This document shows positions 50,617 to 58,824 of a stretch of DNA of 60,227 nucleotides, piece by piece. Every line of letters starts with the position of its first letter. Position 1 is the stretch's first letter. The position numbers were made by a program, and so were the translations under genes. The stretch comes from Treponema primitia ZAS-1 (GTDB lineage: Bacteria; Spirochaetota; Spirochaetia; Treponematales; Breznakiellaceae). The notes under the pieces were generated by a model. That model worked only from the letters and a program-made list of their open reading frames with translations. It ran no database searches and was not told the origin of the DNA. The stretch is taken from assembly GCF_000297095.1 (NCBI RefSeq), contig NZ_AEEA01000066.1, positions 1 to 60,227 on the forward strand, written 5' to 3'.

Positions 50617-51992
50617 ACCAAGCGCTCCTTAGCAACCCGGGCAGTTTCCGCAGCTTTTATACGCGCCGGGGAATACTTCCACACCGGGCTCGTCACCGAG
50701 GTATGGACCTCCCGGGCAAAATTAAGCATCCCATCGTAGCCCGCCAGCGCTTCCTTACGCTCGTGGTTGTGGTCGCAGAAACCAATTCCCATCTTGTAGG
50801 CTATGGGCCGTTCCTTAACGCCGCCTATCAATAAATCTGCGCCCTTTTCTAAAATAAACCCCGATAGTTCCAGCGGATTAGTATCATCTAAAATGATGGT
50901 CCCCTCGTTGGTAATTTCCTTGAGGTAGTCGTAGTCTTCGGGCGAACCGGTTTGGGAGCCCACAACCACGGTTTCCATACCCAGATGACGCAGGGCCTTA
51001 ACCATGGAGAAGGCCTTGAAGGAACCTCCCACATAGACCCCGGCTTTTTTTCCTTCCAGATCTTTCCGGTATTCCGTAAGCTTAGGTAATAATTTATTTA
51101 CTTCGGATTTTACCAGCTCCCGGGTGTTATCCAGTATTTTGTCGTCCTTAAAAAATTCCGCCACATCGTAGAGAGCCTTGCTCATATCCTCTATTCCAAA
51201 ATAGGAAACCCGGATATAGGGGATGCCGTACTTTTCCTCCATCATTTTCGCCAGATAGGTCATGGAGCCGGAACACTGTACCACATTGAGCTTAGCCCTG
51301 TGCGCCCTGCCTATCTCCGCTACCCTTCCGTCCCCGGTGATACAGGAGGCAACATTCACCCCCATGCGTTTGTAGTAATCTTTTATGATCCAGGTTTCCC
51401 CGGCTAAATTAAATTCACCAAGAATATTAATACTAAATTTCGGTACCGGTGTGATGTCATCCTTCCCGGTCAGTTTGAACACCGCTTCGCAGGCCGCCTT
51501 GTAACCATCCTTCTTCGTACCCTTAAAGCCTTCGGAATGGACCGGGATAACCGGTATGCCAACCTCTTTTTCTACCTTTGCACATACCGCCTCCACATCA
51601 TCCCCGATAAGGCCGATGATGCAGGTGCAGTAAACAAAGGCTGCGTTAGGTTTATAGGCCCCAATCAACTCCTTCAAAGCGGCGTACAGTTTTTTTTCCC
51701 CCCCGTAGATAACATCATTTTCCCGGAGGTCCGTAGAGAAACTAAGGCGGTGTAATTCCGGGCCGCTGGATAGTGAGCCCCGTAATTCCCAGGTATAGGC
51801 TGCGCACCCTATGGGCCCGTGGATAAGATGTACCGCATCGGCAATGGGATACAATACCACCCGGGATCCGCAGAACACACAAGCCCGCTGGCTCACGGAC
51901 CCCGCAGTACTGGGTTTTTCACATTCGATGGTAAAGACATCCTTACCCTTTTCGAGAACCTGCTGTTTCCGTGCCGCCAATATTTCTACCAT
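50613..51992 (-). CDS. nifE: FeMo-cofactor scaffold protein NifE
   Basis: 459 residues, related to NifD. The pattern SQRACVFCGSRVVLYPIADAVHLIHGPIGCAAYTW is diagnostic of NifE. Further on, AFVYCTCIIGLIGDD holds another cluster cysteine and VVQCSGSMTYLAKMM replaces the NifD cofactor-binding segment. It lies 7 bases after nifK and overlaps nifN by four bases. Confidence 0.95.
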   Translation of the reverse strand: MVEILAARKQQVLEKGKDVFTIECEKPSTAGSVSQRACVFCGSRVVLYPIADAVHLIHGPIGCAAYTWELRGSLSSGPELHRLSFSTDLRENDVIYGGEKKLYAALKELIGAYKPNAAFVYCTCIIGLIGDDVEAVCAKVEKEVGIPVIPVHSEGFKGTKKDGYKAACEAVFKLTGKDDITPVPKFSINILGEFNLAGETWIIKDYYKRMGVNVASCITGDGRVAEIGRAHRAKLNVVQCSGSMTYLAKMMEEKYGIPYIRVSYFGIEDMSKALYDVAEFFKDDKILDNTRELVKSEVNKLLPKLTEYRKDLEGKKAGVYVGGSFKAFSMVKALRHLGMETVVVGSQTGSPEDYDYLKEITNEGTIILDDTNPLELSGFILEKGADLLIGGVKERPIAYKMGIGFCDHNHERKEALAGYDGMLNFAREVHTSVTSPVWKYSPARIKAAETARVAKERLV

Positions 51993-51999
51993 ACACTCC

Positions 52000-53376
52000 T
52001 CACATTACCAGTTCAAACTTTTCTTCCGGCGCGTCCCGGTCCTGACGTTCCATAAGGATATCAAGAACCTTGATTAGCAGATTAAGTCCCCCGCGATAGC
52101 CCGTGATAGGTACGTAGGAATGGCCGATACGGTCATAGATGGGGAACGCTGTCCGGATCAGCGGGATGTCCATGTCCCGGGAGATATATTTGCAGTAGGT
52201 ATTTCCAAAGAGCAGGTCCGGCCTGTCGTTTTGCAGGAGCTGGTGGAGATAAAAGAGATCCGCCTGGGCGCCGGACTTAACTATTGTGCCTTCGCCGGTC
52301 AATTCCTTCATACGCCGGTCCCACTTGGCCCCCGCGGGGGTACCGGTAACAACGTGAAGGATACGCATCCCCGCATCCTTACAAAACTGAACCAGGCCGT
52401 AGAGGGTATCCGGATCGCCCATGAGGGAAACCTTTTTTCCATATACGTACTGGGCTTTGTCGCAAAGCACATCCACCAGCTGACCCCGTTCAGTATTAAT
52501 GCTTTCCGGAACCGTAACCCCCGCAGTCTTCCGCAGGGTATCCACAAAAGCGTCGGTGGCGGTGATCCCAATGGGCAGGTCGAGGATATCGGTCTTGACT
52601 TTACACTTGGTGTCCAGGAGCTGGGCCGCCTGGAAAGTACCCACGCGGCCCAGGGCAATGGCGCTCCGGGAATCACCGGAGGCCCGGATCAGTTCCTTGG
52701 GGGTACCGCCCTTGGGATACATGTGAAACTTGCCGTCCATGGGGGCGTTAACCACACCGCTGGTATCAGGGTACATGATGTACTGAACACCCATCTCCGC
52801 AGCAATATGTTTAATCTCGCTCATATCACTGGGTTCGATAAACGAGGGCAGAAGGGTAACGTAATTATTCTTTGCGCCGGTCTTTTCTGCAAAGTTTTGT
52901 ACCATAGCGGTAAGCATATTTGCATAACCGGTAACATGGGAACCCTTAAAGCTCGGGGTACTGGCAAACATCACCGTCTTTCCCGGGGGTATCTTGTTGT
53001 CCACAATCGCCCGGTTAATGATCTGCTTGAGATCGTCCCCGATAACTTCGGAAAGACAGGTAGTGTTTACCGCAATGATATCCGGATCGTAGAGGGTAAA
53101 GATATTGTTGATCGACTCCAGCATATTGGACTGGCCGCCGAATACCGACGCCCCCTCGGTAAAGGATGAGGTACTGCCCATGATAGGTTCCGCATAGTGC
53201 CGGGTCAGGGCGCTACGGTGATAGGCGCAGCATCCCTGCGATCCGTGGCTGTGCGGCAGGCAGCGGTGAATACCCAGGGCAGCGTACATGGCCCCCACGG
53301 GCTGGCAGGTTTTTGCCGGATTAATAGTCAGGGCGCTCCGCTCAACAATTTCCTTTGGCGTATGTCTTAAAAGCAT
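52000..53376 (-). CDS. nifK: Nitrogenase MoFe protein beta chain
   Basis: 458 residues, the short anaerobe-type length without the long N-terminal extension of proteobacterial NifK. P-cluster cysteines are visible in KTCQPVGAMYAALG, GSQGCCAYHRS and NTTCLSEVIGDD. With NifD it forms the MoFe protein heterotetramer. It begins 18 bases after the nifD stop with a good AAGGAG site. Confidence 0.96.
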   Translation of the reverse strand: MLLRHTPKEIVERSALTINPAKTCQPVGAMYAALGIHRCLPHSHGSQGCCAYHRSALTRHYAEPIMGSTSSFTEGASVFGGQSNMLESINNIFTLYDPDIIAVNTTCLSEVIGDDLKQIINRAIVDNKIPPGKTVMFASTPSFKGSHVTGYANMLTAMVQNFAEKTGAKNNYVTLLPSFIEPSDMSEIKHIAAEMGVQYIMYPDTSGVVNAPMDGKFHMYPKGGTPKELIRASGDSRSAIALGRVGTFQAAQLLDTKCKVKTDILDLPIGITATDAFVDTLRKTAGVTVPESINTERGQLVDVLCDKAQYVYGKKVSLMGDPDTLYGLVQFCKDAGMRILHVVTGTPAGAKWDRRMKELTGEGTIVKSGAQADLFYLHQLLQNDRPDLLFGNTYCKYISRDMDIPLIRTAFPIYDRIGHSYVPITGYRGGLNLLIKVLDILMERQDRDAPEEKFELVM

Positions 53377-53394
53377 GGTTTCTCCTTCCTTTTC

Positions 53395-55035
53395 CTAACT
53401 ATTGAAGCCGTAGGTGGCGGAAAGCTCGGGATCCGTATCCCAGGGGGCTTTCGTAAATTTAAAGGCATTACAGTTGAGCAGCCGATCAATCTCTCGGTAG
53501 AAATTCACCGCTCCCTTGTAACCCGCGAAGGGACCCATATAGTCGTAGCTGTGGAGCTGCTTCATGGGGATACCCCGTTTCTGCACCACATACTTTTCCT
53601 TCACACCGGCGCAAACCAGATCCGGATGGAACCGATCCAGCAGTTCTTCTAATTCGTAGTGATTACAGTCGTCAATAATCAAGGTTTCTCCGGGCATCTC
53701 GCTCATCATGCCGTGATAGTCCGCAAACTCAAAACCATCCTTTTCCCGCTTTGCCCGCTCCTCTGCGCTGATCCGCGGCTTGTACCGTTTTGGATCCGCT
53801 TCAATGGTAAGCTCCTCAATGTTTCGGGAATCGGCGTCAATTACAATGGAGCCAAGAACCTTCCTGCCTTCGTAGTCATCCCTATGGGCAAATTCGTAAC
53901 CCGCAGAAAGAATATTAAGACCGATCTCCCCAAGCAGTTCCTGGTAGTGGTGCGCCCGGGAACCGCCGACATACAACACTGCGGTTTTCCCCTCACAGCG
54001 GGACTTTACATCAAGCCGGACTTTTTCCACCTCCGCCATTTCCCGCTCTATCACCGCCTCGGTTTTCTTGATAAGCTCATCGTCCTGATAGAACTGGGCG
54101 ATCTTCCGCAGGGATTTTGACGTGGCCTCGGCGCCCACAAAGTTCACCTTGAACCATGGGATGCCGTATTTCTTGTCCATCATTTCCGCCAGGTAGTTAA
54201 TAGACCGGTGACACATAACCACGTTGAGGTCCACATTCTGGGCGGAAGAAAATTCCTCGTAGGTAGAGTTCCCCGAAAAGGTGGAATGGAGGGTTAGACC
54301 GCAGTCCGCCACAATCCGCTCTATCTCAAAGGCATCCCCGCCGATATTGTATTCACCGAGGATGTTGAGTTTAAATTTCCCCGGCTTAGTAAAGGTGTCA
54401 TTTATACCGACCACATCGGTAAAAACCTTATTGTTCGCCACATGGTGGCCCGCGGACTGGCTGACCCCTTTATAGCCTTCGCAGGAAAACCCGAATATGT
54501 TGATGTCCGGATACTTTTCTTCCATGGCCCGGGCTACGGCGTGAACATCGTCACCGATAAGCCCCACCGGGCAGGTAGCAAATATACCGATAGCCTTGGG
54601 GTGGAATATCGCCACCGCTTCGTCAATTGCGGCGCGCAATTTTTTTTCGCCCCCAAAGATGATCTCGTCTTCCTGCAGATCCGTGGACATGGCATAGGTT
54701 ATGTAGTTTTCATCCTGATCCGTAACGGGCTTCGTTTGGTTCCGCCGGGTAAGCCAGCTGTAGAACCCACACCCTATGGGGCCGTGGGTTATCTGCAAAA
54801 TATCCCTGGTTGGACCTAAAACAACGCCCTTACATCCTGCATACGCGCAGCCCCGCATGGTGATAATACCCGGAATAGTCCGGGAGTTCGCCAGAATCTC
54901 CGGCACGTCCTCTTTGTTTTCTACTTTATTTATTATAATCTGCTTTGAGCGCTTTTTAGCAACCTTGGACGAATATTTTTCGAGAACCTCGGTCTTGAAC
55001 TCTTCCGCCGTGGGCGTTTCATGTACTACTGGCAT
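53395..55035 (-). CDS. nifD: Nitrogenase MoFe protein alpha chain
   Basis: 546 residues from the ATG preceded by AAGGAG (MPVVHETPTAEEF); an upstream in-frame start adds 11 unlikely residues. P-cluster cysteines lie in MRGCAYAGCKG, GPIGCGFYSW and FATCPVGLIGDD. The FeMo-cofactor ligands are present: Cys in VVMCHRSINYLAEMM and His in QLHSYDYMGPFAGYKG. The region around residues 380-450 holds an insertion of about 50 residues typical of clostridial and other anaerobic NifD. It should be a catalytic Mo-nitrogenase subunit. Confidence 0.96.
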   Translation of the reverse strand: MPVVHETPTAEEFKTEVLEKYSSKVAKKRSKQIIINKVENKEDVPEILANSRTIPGIITMRGCAYAGCKGVVLGPTRDILQITHGPIGCGFYSWLTRRNQTKPVTDQDENYITYAMSTDLQEDEIIFGGEKKLRAAIDEAVAIFHPKAIGIFATCPVGLIGDDVHAVARAMEEKYPDINIFGFSCEGYKGVSQSAGHHVANNKVFTDVVGINDTFTKPGKFKLNILGEYNIGGDAFEIERIVADCGLTLHSTFSGNSTYEEFSSAQNVDLNVVMCHRSINYLAEMMDKKYGIPWFKVNFVGAEATSKSLRKIAQFYQDDELIKKTEAVIEREMAEVEKVRLDVKSRCEGKTAVLYVGGSRAHHYQELLGEIGLNILSAGYEFAHRDDYEGRKVLGSIVIDADSRNIEELTIEADPKRYKPRISAEERAKREKDGFEFADYHGMMSEMPGETLIIDDCNHYELEELLDRFHPDLVCAGVKEKYVVQKRGIPMKQLHSYDYMGPFAGYKGAVNFYREIDRLLNCNAFKFTKAPWDTDPELSATYGFNS

Positions 55036-55084
55036 ATAAAAATTCTCCTTAAGAGTATGATGAAACATTTACACCGTAAATGTT

Positions 55085-55462
55085 TCACTGATCCAGAATC
55101 TCATCTCCGGATTCTCCGGTACGTACCCGGTGAGCATTGGTCACGGGCATGACAAATATTTTACCGTCTCCGCTCTTACCGGTCTTATTAACCGAGATGA
55201 TGGTTTCCACCACGGTCTTAACCAGTTTGTTGGGTACAATAATATTGATCATCCGCTTTGGGACCAGACGGCCCGCACTGCCCAGTTCATCCATCATTTC
55301 CTCGTAGCGTTTTTCCGCGCCGTTAAGGATGGGAATTTCCACCAGCCCTTTTCCCCGGCCAAGACATTCCTTGGCGTACATGGAGGTAATCCCCGCATCC
55401 GTCAGGGCGCGCTTGGTCCGGTTCATCATATTGATCCGGACTATGGCCATTACTTCCTTCAT
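55085..55462 (-). CDS. nifI2: Nitrogenase regulatory PII-like protein NifI2
   Basis: 125 residues. PII family: MKEVMAIVRINMMNRTKRALTDAG and GRLVPKRMINIIVPNKLVKTVVETII, ending in the usual GDGKIFVMPVTNAHRVRTGE. In methanogens and other anaerobes NifI1 and NifI2 together inhibit the MoFe protein in response to ammonium and relieve it with 2-oxoglutarate. The start overlaps nifI1 by four bases. A GS-kinase-like loop (LGSAGRLVPK) replaces the classical uridylylated Tyr loop. Confidence 0.93.
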   Translation of the reverse strand: MKEVMAIVRINMMNRTKRALTDAGITSMYAKECLGRGKGLVEIPILNGAEKRYEEMMDELGSAGRLVPKRMINIIVPNKLVKTVVETIISVNKTGKSGDGKIFVMPVTNAHRVRTGESGDEILDQ

Positions 55463-55827
55463 GGGGTTTCCTCCACCGCCGGGCCTGCGGGAGCTTTATC
55501 GTCCGCCGCCTCCTTGAGACCGGAGCTGACCGTATAGACTTCCTCCACCGGGGATACAAAGATCTTCCCGTCCCCGAAGGATCCCTTACCGGTCCGGGCC
55601 ACATCCATGATTTTCTTAATCACAAATTCCTTATCGCTGTCCTTTATCACCATGAGTAACAACTCTTTCGGTATCTCGTCGTAGGTGACGTCCCCAATTT
55701 TAATACCCCGTTGTTTACCCCGACCGGATACATTCATCCGGGTTACCGAGGGGAAGCCATCCGCCATTAAGGCAGCCATTACCGCATCAGCCTTCTCTGG
55801 CCGCACAATCGCCCGTACCATTATCAT
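55459..55827 (-). CDS. nifI1: Nitrogenase regulatory PII-like protein NifI1
   Basis: 122 residues. PII family with the NifI1 pattern MVRAIVRPEKADAVMAALMADGFPS, GRGKQRGIKIGDVTYDEIPK and GDGKIFVSPVEEVYTVSSG, followed by a Pro/Ala-rich tail. It lies 31 bases after nifH, before nifI2, as in methanogens, clostridia and other anaerobes with post-translational switch-off of nitrogenase. Confidence 0.94.
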   Translation of the reverse strand: MIMVRAIVRPEKADAVMAALMADGFPSVTRMNVSGRGKQRGIKIGDVTYDEIPKELLLMVIKDSDKEFVIKKIMDVARTGKGSFGDGKIFVSPVEEVYTVSSGLKEAADDKAPAGPAVEETP

Positions 55828-55858
55828 CTCTTTCCTCCAATTAATTCACCGTAATAAT

Positions 55859-56683
55859 CTAATCAGCTATACCAAATTCCATGAGCAGTTTTTCTAATTC
55901 CGAAATGTCCAGGGGCTTGGGAATGATAAATTTCTGGTTGCCCTCAATAGCCTTTGCCAGCGCCCGGTATTCATCGGCCTGACCCACGGTGGGATCAAAA
56001 TCTATAACCGTCTTTTTATTAATTTCCGCACGCTGGACCATATTGTCCCGGGGCACAAAGTGGATCATCTGGGTTCCCAGTTTTTCTGCGAGGGCTACGA
56101 TAAGCTCATCCTCCCGGTCGGTCTTGCGGCTGTTGCAGATAAGCCCCCCAAGCCGTACCTTGCCGGCTTCGGCGAACTTCATAATGCCCTTACAAATATT
56201 GTTGGCGGCGTACATGGCCATCATCTCCCCGGAACAGACGATGTAGATTTCCTCGGCCTTGCCGTCCCGTATGGGCATGGCAAACCCGCCGCACACAACG
56301 TCCCCCAGAACATCGTAGAAGGTATAGTCCAGCTTGTAGCTCTCGTGGAAGGCGCCCAACTGTTCCAGGAGATTAATAGAAGTAATAATACCCCGGCCCG
56401 CGCAGCCGACCCCCGGTTCCGGTCCGCCGGATTCCACGCAGCGGGTACCCTTAAAGCCGACCTTAACCACATCGTCCAGGTCCAGGTCCTCGCCTTCGGT
56501 CCGCAGGGTATCAAGCACGGTTTTCTGCGCCAAGCCGTTCAGCAAAAGCCGGGTTGAATCCGCCTTTGGATCACAGCCGACTACCATCATATTCCTTCCC
56601 ATTTCGGCAAGGGCGGCCACCGTATTCTGGGTAGTGGTAGACTTCCCGATACCCCCCTTCCCGTAAACTGCAATTTTTCGCAT
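55859..56683 (-). CDS. nifH: Nitrogenase iron protein (dinitrogenase reductase)
   Basis: 274 residues. Walker A YGKGGIGKSTTTQN at residue 8, the 4Fe-4S ligands Cys in GVGCAGRGIITSINLLEQLG and in LGDVVCGGFAMPIR, and the switch region DVVKVGFKGTRCVESGGPEPG. The C-terminal end lacks unusual extension. It donates electrons to NifDK with ATP hydrolysis. It is the first gene of the nif operon, about 47 bases after a predicted sigma-54 start, with a GGGGAG ribosome site. Confidence 0.97.
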   Translation of the reverse strand: MRKIAVYGKGGIGKSTTTQNTVAALAEMGRNMMVVGCDPKADSTRLLLNGLAQKTVLDTLRTEGEDLDLDDVVKVGFKGTRCVESGGPEPGVGCAGRGIITSINLLEQLGAFHESYKLDYTFYDVLGDVVCGGFAMPIRDGKAEEIYIVCSGEMMAMYAANNICKGIMKFAEAGKVRLGGLICNSRKTDREDELIVALAEKLGTQMIHFVPRDNMVQRAEINKKTVIDFDPTVGQADEYRALAKAIEGNQKFIIPKPLDISELEKLLMEFGIAD

Positions 56684-56740
56684 GTTCTACTCCCCATTTC
56701 AATCTTTTGCCGTAATTAAAACAGCATCTATGAGTAAACT

Positions 56741-56756
56741 AGCAATATCCGTGCCA
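56741..56756 (-). promoter_or_regulatory. Sigma-54 promoter of the nif operon
   Basis: On the minus strand TGGCACGGATATTGCT matches the -24/-12 consensus (TGGCAC, five bases, TTGCT) without a mismatch. The predicted start is near 56730, giving a leader of about 47 bases to nifH. A NifA-like activator is encoded divergently. Confidence 0.88.
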
Positions 56757-56850
56757 ACTATGCAGATCGATGAAATAATGTTGTAATTTGTCTTAGATCC
56801 ATGGTAAATTCTCGATTTTTAGACGGAATAACAAAATCCGGAGAAAAAGA

Positions 56851-56870
56851 TTGTAAGAAAAGGCTTACAA
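56851..56870. promoter_or_regulatory. Perfect dyad, candidate NifA upstream activator site
   Basis: TTGTAAG-AAAAGG-CTTACAA is a perfect 7-bp inverted repeat centred about 130 bases upstream of the predicted nifH start, where NifA sites usually lie. Inside it TGT and ACA are 12 bases apart, whereas the classical NifA site is TGT-N10-ACA. It may be a variant NifA site or a site for another regulator. Confidence 0.6.
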
Positions 56871-56893
56871 AAGCTACAACCGTGATTATCAAA

Positions 56894-56919
56894 CTACATT
56901 TTTGTAGGGAAAATTTTCC
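56894..56919. promoter_or_regulatory. Two short palindromes ahead of nifA
   Basis: CTACA-TTTT-TGTAG (56894-56907) and GGAAAATTTTCC (56908-56919) are perfect and directly adjacent. The second covers the place where the -35 of nifA should be. They could be operators for autoregulation or nitrogen control of nifA. Confidence 0.5.
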
Positions 56920-56932
56920 GGTAAAAATACTC

Positions 56933-56938
56933 TATAAT
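56933..56938 (+). promoter_or_regulatory. -10 box of nifA
   Basis: Perfect TATAAT, with no recognisable -35 at 16-18 bases, which suggests an activated promoter. Predicted start about 56945. Confidence 0.5.
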
Positions 56939-56989
56939 GTATTTTTATGCAAAATATACTTGATATGATGTATAAATATTGATAGCCTT

Positions 56990-58579
56990 GTGTACATGGC
57001 TGCACCAATAGACATTTCTTGTCCCCTTGAATCCGCTTCTATAAATTGCCCGCGGGATGGGCTTCTGCTGCTTTTTGATATCAGCAGGCTCCTCTCGGAA
57101 TCGGAAAATATGGAGACCATCCTCAAGCCTATTTTAGACCGCATCGCCTCAAACCTCGGTATAATCCGGGGGATGATCACCATACTGAATCGGAACAAGG
57201 GGGAAATTGCCACCGCCGAAGCCTGGGGGCTGGAGCCGTCCCAAAAAAGCAAGGGCCGTTATTCCCTGGGAGAGGGTATCACCGGCAAGGTGATAGAGAC
57301 CGGTAACCCAGTGGTGATAAAACGCATCGCCGATGAACCCCGGTTTTTAAACCGTACCGGCGCGTGGAATAACGCCGATACCAAAGATATTTCCTATGTA
57401 TGCGTGCCTATCCATATCGGTACCGAAGTGATAGGCGCCATAGGGGTGGATCTTCCCCATACGTCAGACAGCCTGGATTACGAAGTTAGTATCCTTACCA
57501 TAGTAGCGGCCTCGATCAGCCAAATTGTCCGGATCCACCAGATGAAGTACGAAGAGATGGAAGCCCTAAAGGTAGAAAATACCCGGCTCCACGAGGAACT
57601 CCGTACCCGCTATAAACAGCCCAATTACGTTATTGGTAATTCAAAGATCATGCGCCTCCTGTACCAGCAGATGGAACAGGTCAGCGGGACCAACGCCACC
57701 GTATTACTGCTGGGCGAAAGCGGGGTAGGCAAAGAGCGGATAGCCCATGCGGTCCACTACGGTTCCGCCCGGGCGAATAAACCCTTCATCAAGGTAAACT
57801 GCGCCGCTATCCCGGAAAGCCTTATTGAAAGCAGCCTCTTTGGCCATGAGAGGGGATCCTTTACCGGCGCGGTGGCCCAAAGGAAGGGCTATTTTGAACA
57901 AGCCGACTGCGGCACCATATTCCTGGACGAAATCGGAGAGCTGCCCCCGGAAGCGCAGACCAAATTCCTCCGGGTTCTCCAGGAACGGGAATTCGAGCGT
58001 ATAGGAGGTTCCCAAACCATCAAGGTGGATATCAGGGTCATTGCCGCCACAAACCGGGATCTGCTCCATCTCATCCGGGAAGGAAAGTTCCGGGAGGATC
58101 TCTATTACCGGCTCAGCGTATTCCCCCTGGTCATACCTCCGCTGCGGGAACGGAAAACGGATATCATGCTTCTGGCGGACCACTTTGTAGAAAAATTCTC
58201 CGCCGAGCATAACAAAAAGATCCACGACATTTCATCCTCCGCAGTAAGTTTGATGACCAACTATTCCTGGCCGGGTAATGTACGGGAGCTGGAAAACTGC
58301 ATCGAGCGGGCGGTGATCCTCTCCGCCGACGAAACCATCCACAGCTACCACCTGCCTCCCAGTTTGCAGACGAAACAAAAATCCCGCCTTGAGGATAGGC
58401 GTACCCTGAAGGAAGTTATGGAAACGGTGGAAAAGGAACTTATTGAAGAAGAACTACGCTATACCCGGGGGAACGTTTCCCGGGCCGCAAACAACCTGGG
58501 AATTTCCGAACGTATCATGGGACTACGGGTAGCAAAATATGGCCTTAAGGCGCGGGGAGCAGGCAATGGCGATGAATAG
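56990..58579 (+). CDS. nifA: Sigma-54-dependent activator NifA
   Basis: 529 residues from a GTG; an ATG two codons later is equally possible. Domains in order: GAF sensor (about residues 25-185), AAA+ core with Walker A GESGVGKERIAH and the sigma-54 contact loop GSFTGA in HERGSFTGAVAQRKG, Walker B TIFLDEIGELP, and a C-terminal Fis-type helix-turn-helix (TRGNVSRAANNLGISERIM). There is no CxxxxC linker motif, so it lacks the signature of oxygen-sensitive NifA proteins. It is divergent from nifH and likely activates the sigma-54 promoter at 56741-56756. Confidence 0.94.
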   Translation: MYMAAPIDISCPLESASINCPRDGLLLLFDISRLLSESENMETILKPILDRIASNLGIIRGMITILNRNKGEIATAEAWGLEPSQKSKGRYSLGEGITGKVIETGNPVVIKRIADEPRFLNRTGAWNNADTKDISYVCVPIHIGTEVIGAIGVDLPHTSDSLDYEVSILTIVAASISQIVRIHQMKYEEMEALKVENTRLHEELRTRYKQPNYVIGNSKIMRLLYQQMEQVSGTNATVLLLGESGVGKERIAHAVHYGSARANKPFIKVNCAAIPESLIESSLFGHERGSFTGAVAQRKGYFEQADCGTIFLDEIGELPPEAQTKFLRVLQEREFERIGGSQTIKVDIRVIAATNRDLLHLIREGKFREDLYYRLSVFPLVIPPLRERKTDIMLLADHFVEKFSAEHNKKIHDISSSAVSLMTNYSWPGNVRELENCIERAVILSADETIHSYHLPPSLQTKQKSRLEDRRTLKEVMETVEKELIEEELRYTRGNVSRAANNLGISERIMGLRVAKYGLKARGAGNGDE

Positions 58580-58805
58580 TGCGATTGAGTTTATAGACCG
58601 GGTGAGGAAGGACACGGATTTCCGCGGCCTGGCTTATCGGGTAGACAGCGGGGAACAGTTTTCCTCCTGGATACAAAAGGCGGGCTATACGTTTACTCCG
58701 GCGGAAATTGACGATGCGTTCCGGGTACTACTCCTCAAAGCCGCCGATGAGGAAGCTGCGGAGCTGATCAAGGAAATACGGCAGTGGTATACCCTGCAGT
58801 CGTAG
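58566..58805 (+). CDS. Nif11-domain small protein
   Basis: 79 residues from the first of two close ATG codons (MAMNSAIEFIDRVRKDTDF); an upstream in-frame start would overlap nifA further. The sequence follows the Nif11 domain: AIEFIDRVRKD, then AGYTFTPAEIDDAF. Nif11 proteins were first seen near nif genes and later as leader regions of modified peptides. Here no modifying enzyme is near, and there is no Cys-rich core, so a nif accessory role seems more likely. It overlaps the nifA stop by 14 bases and is probably co-transcribed. Confidence 0.82.
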   Translation: MAMNSAIEFIDRVRKDTDFRGLAYRVDSGEQFSSWIQKAGYTFTPAEIDDAFRVLLLKAADEEAAELIKEIRQWYTLQS

Positions 58806-58824
58806 TATATTGACACTCAGTGAA

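Noticed and set aside
52120..53169. 349-codon plus-strand ORF opposite nifK
   Set aside because: Antisense shadow; nifK has all P-cluster cysteines on the minus strand.
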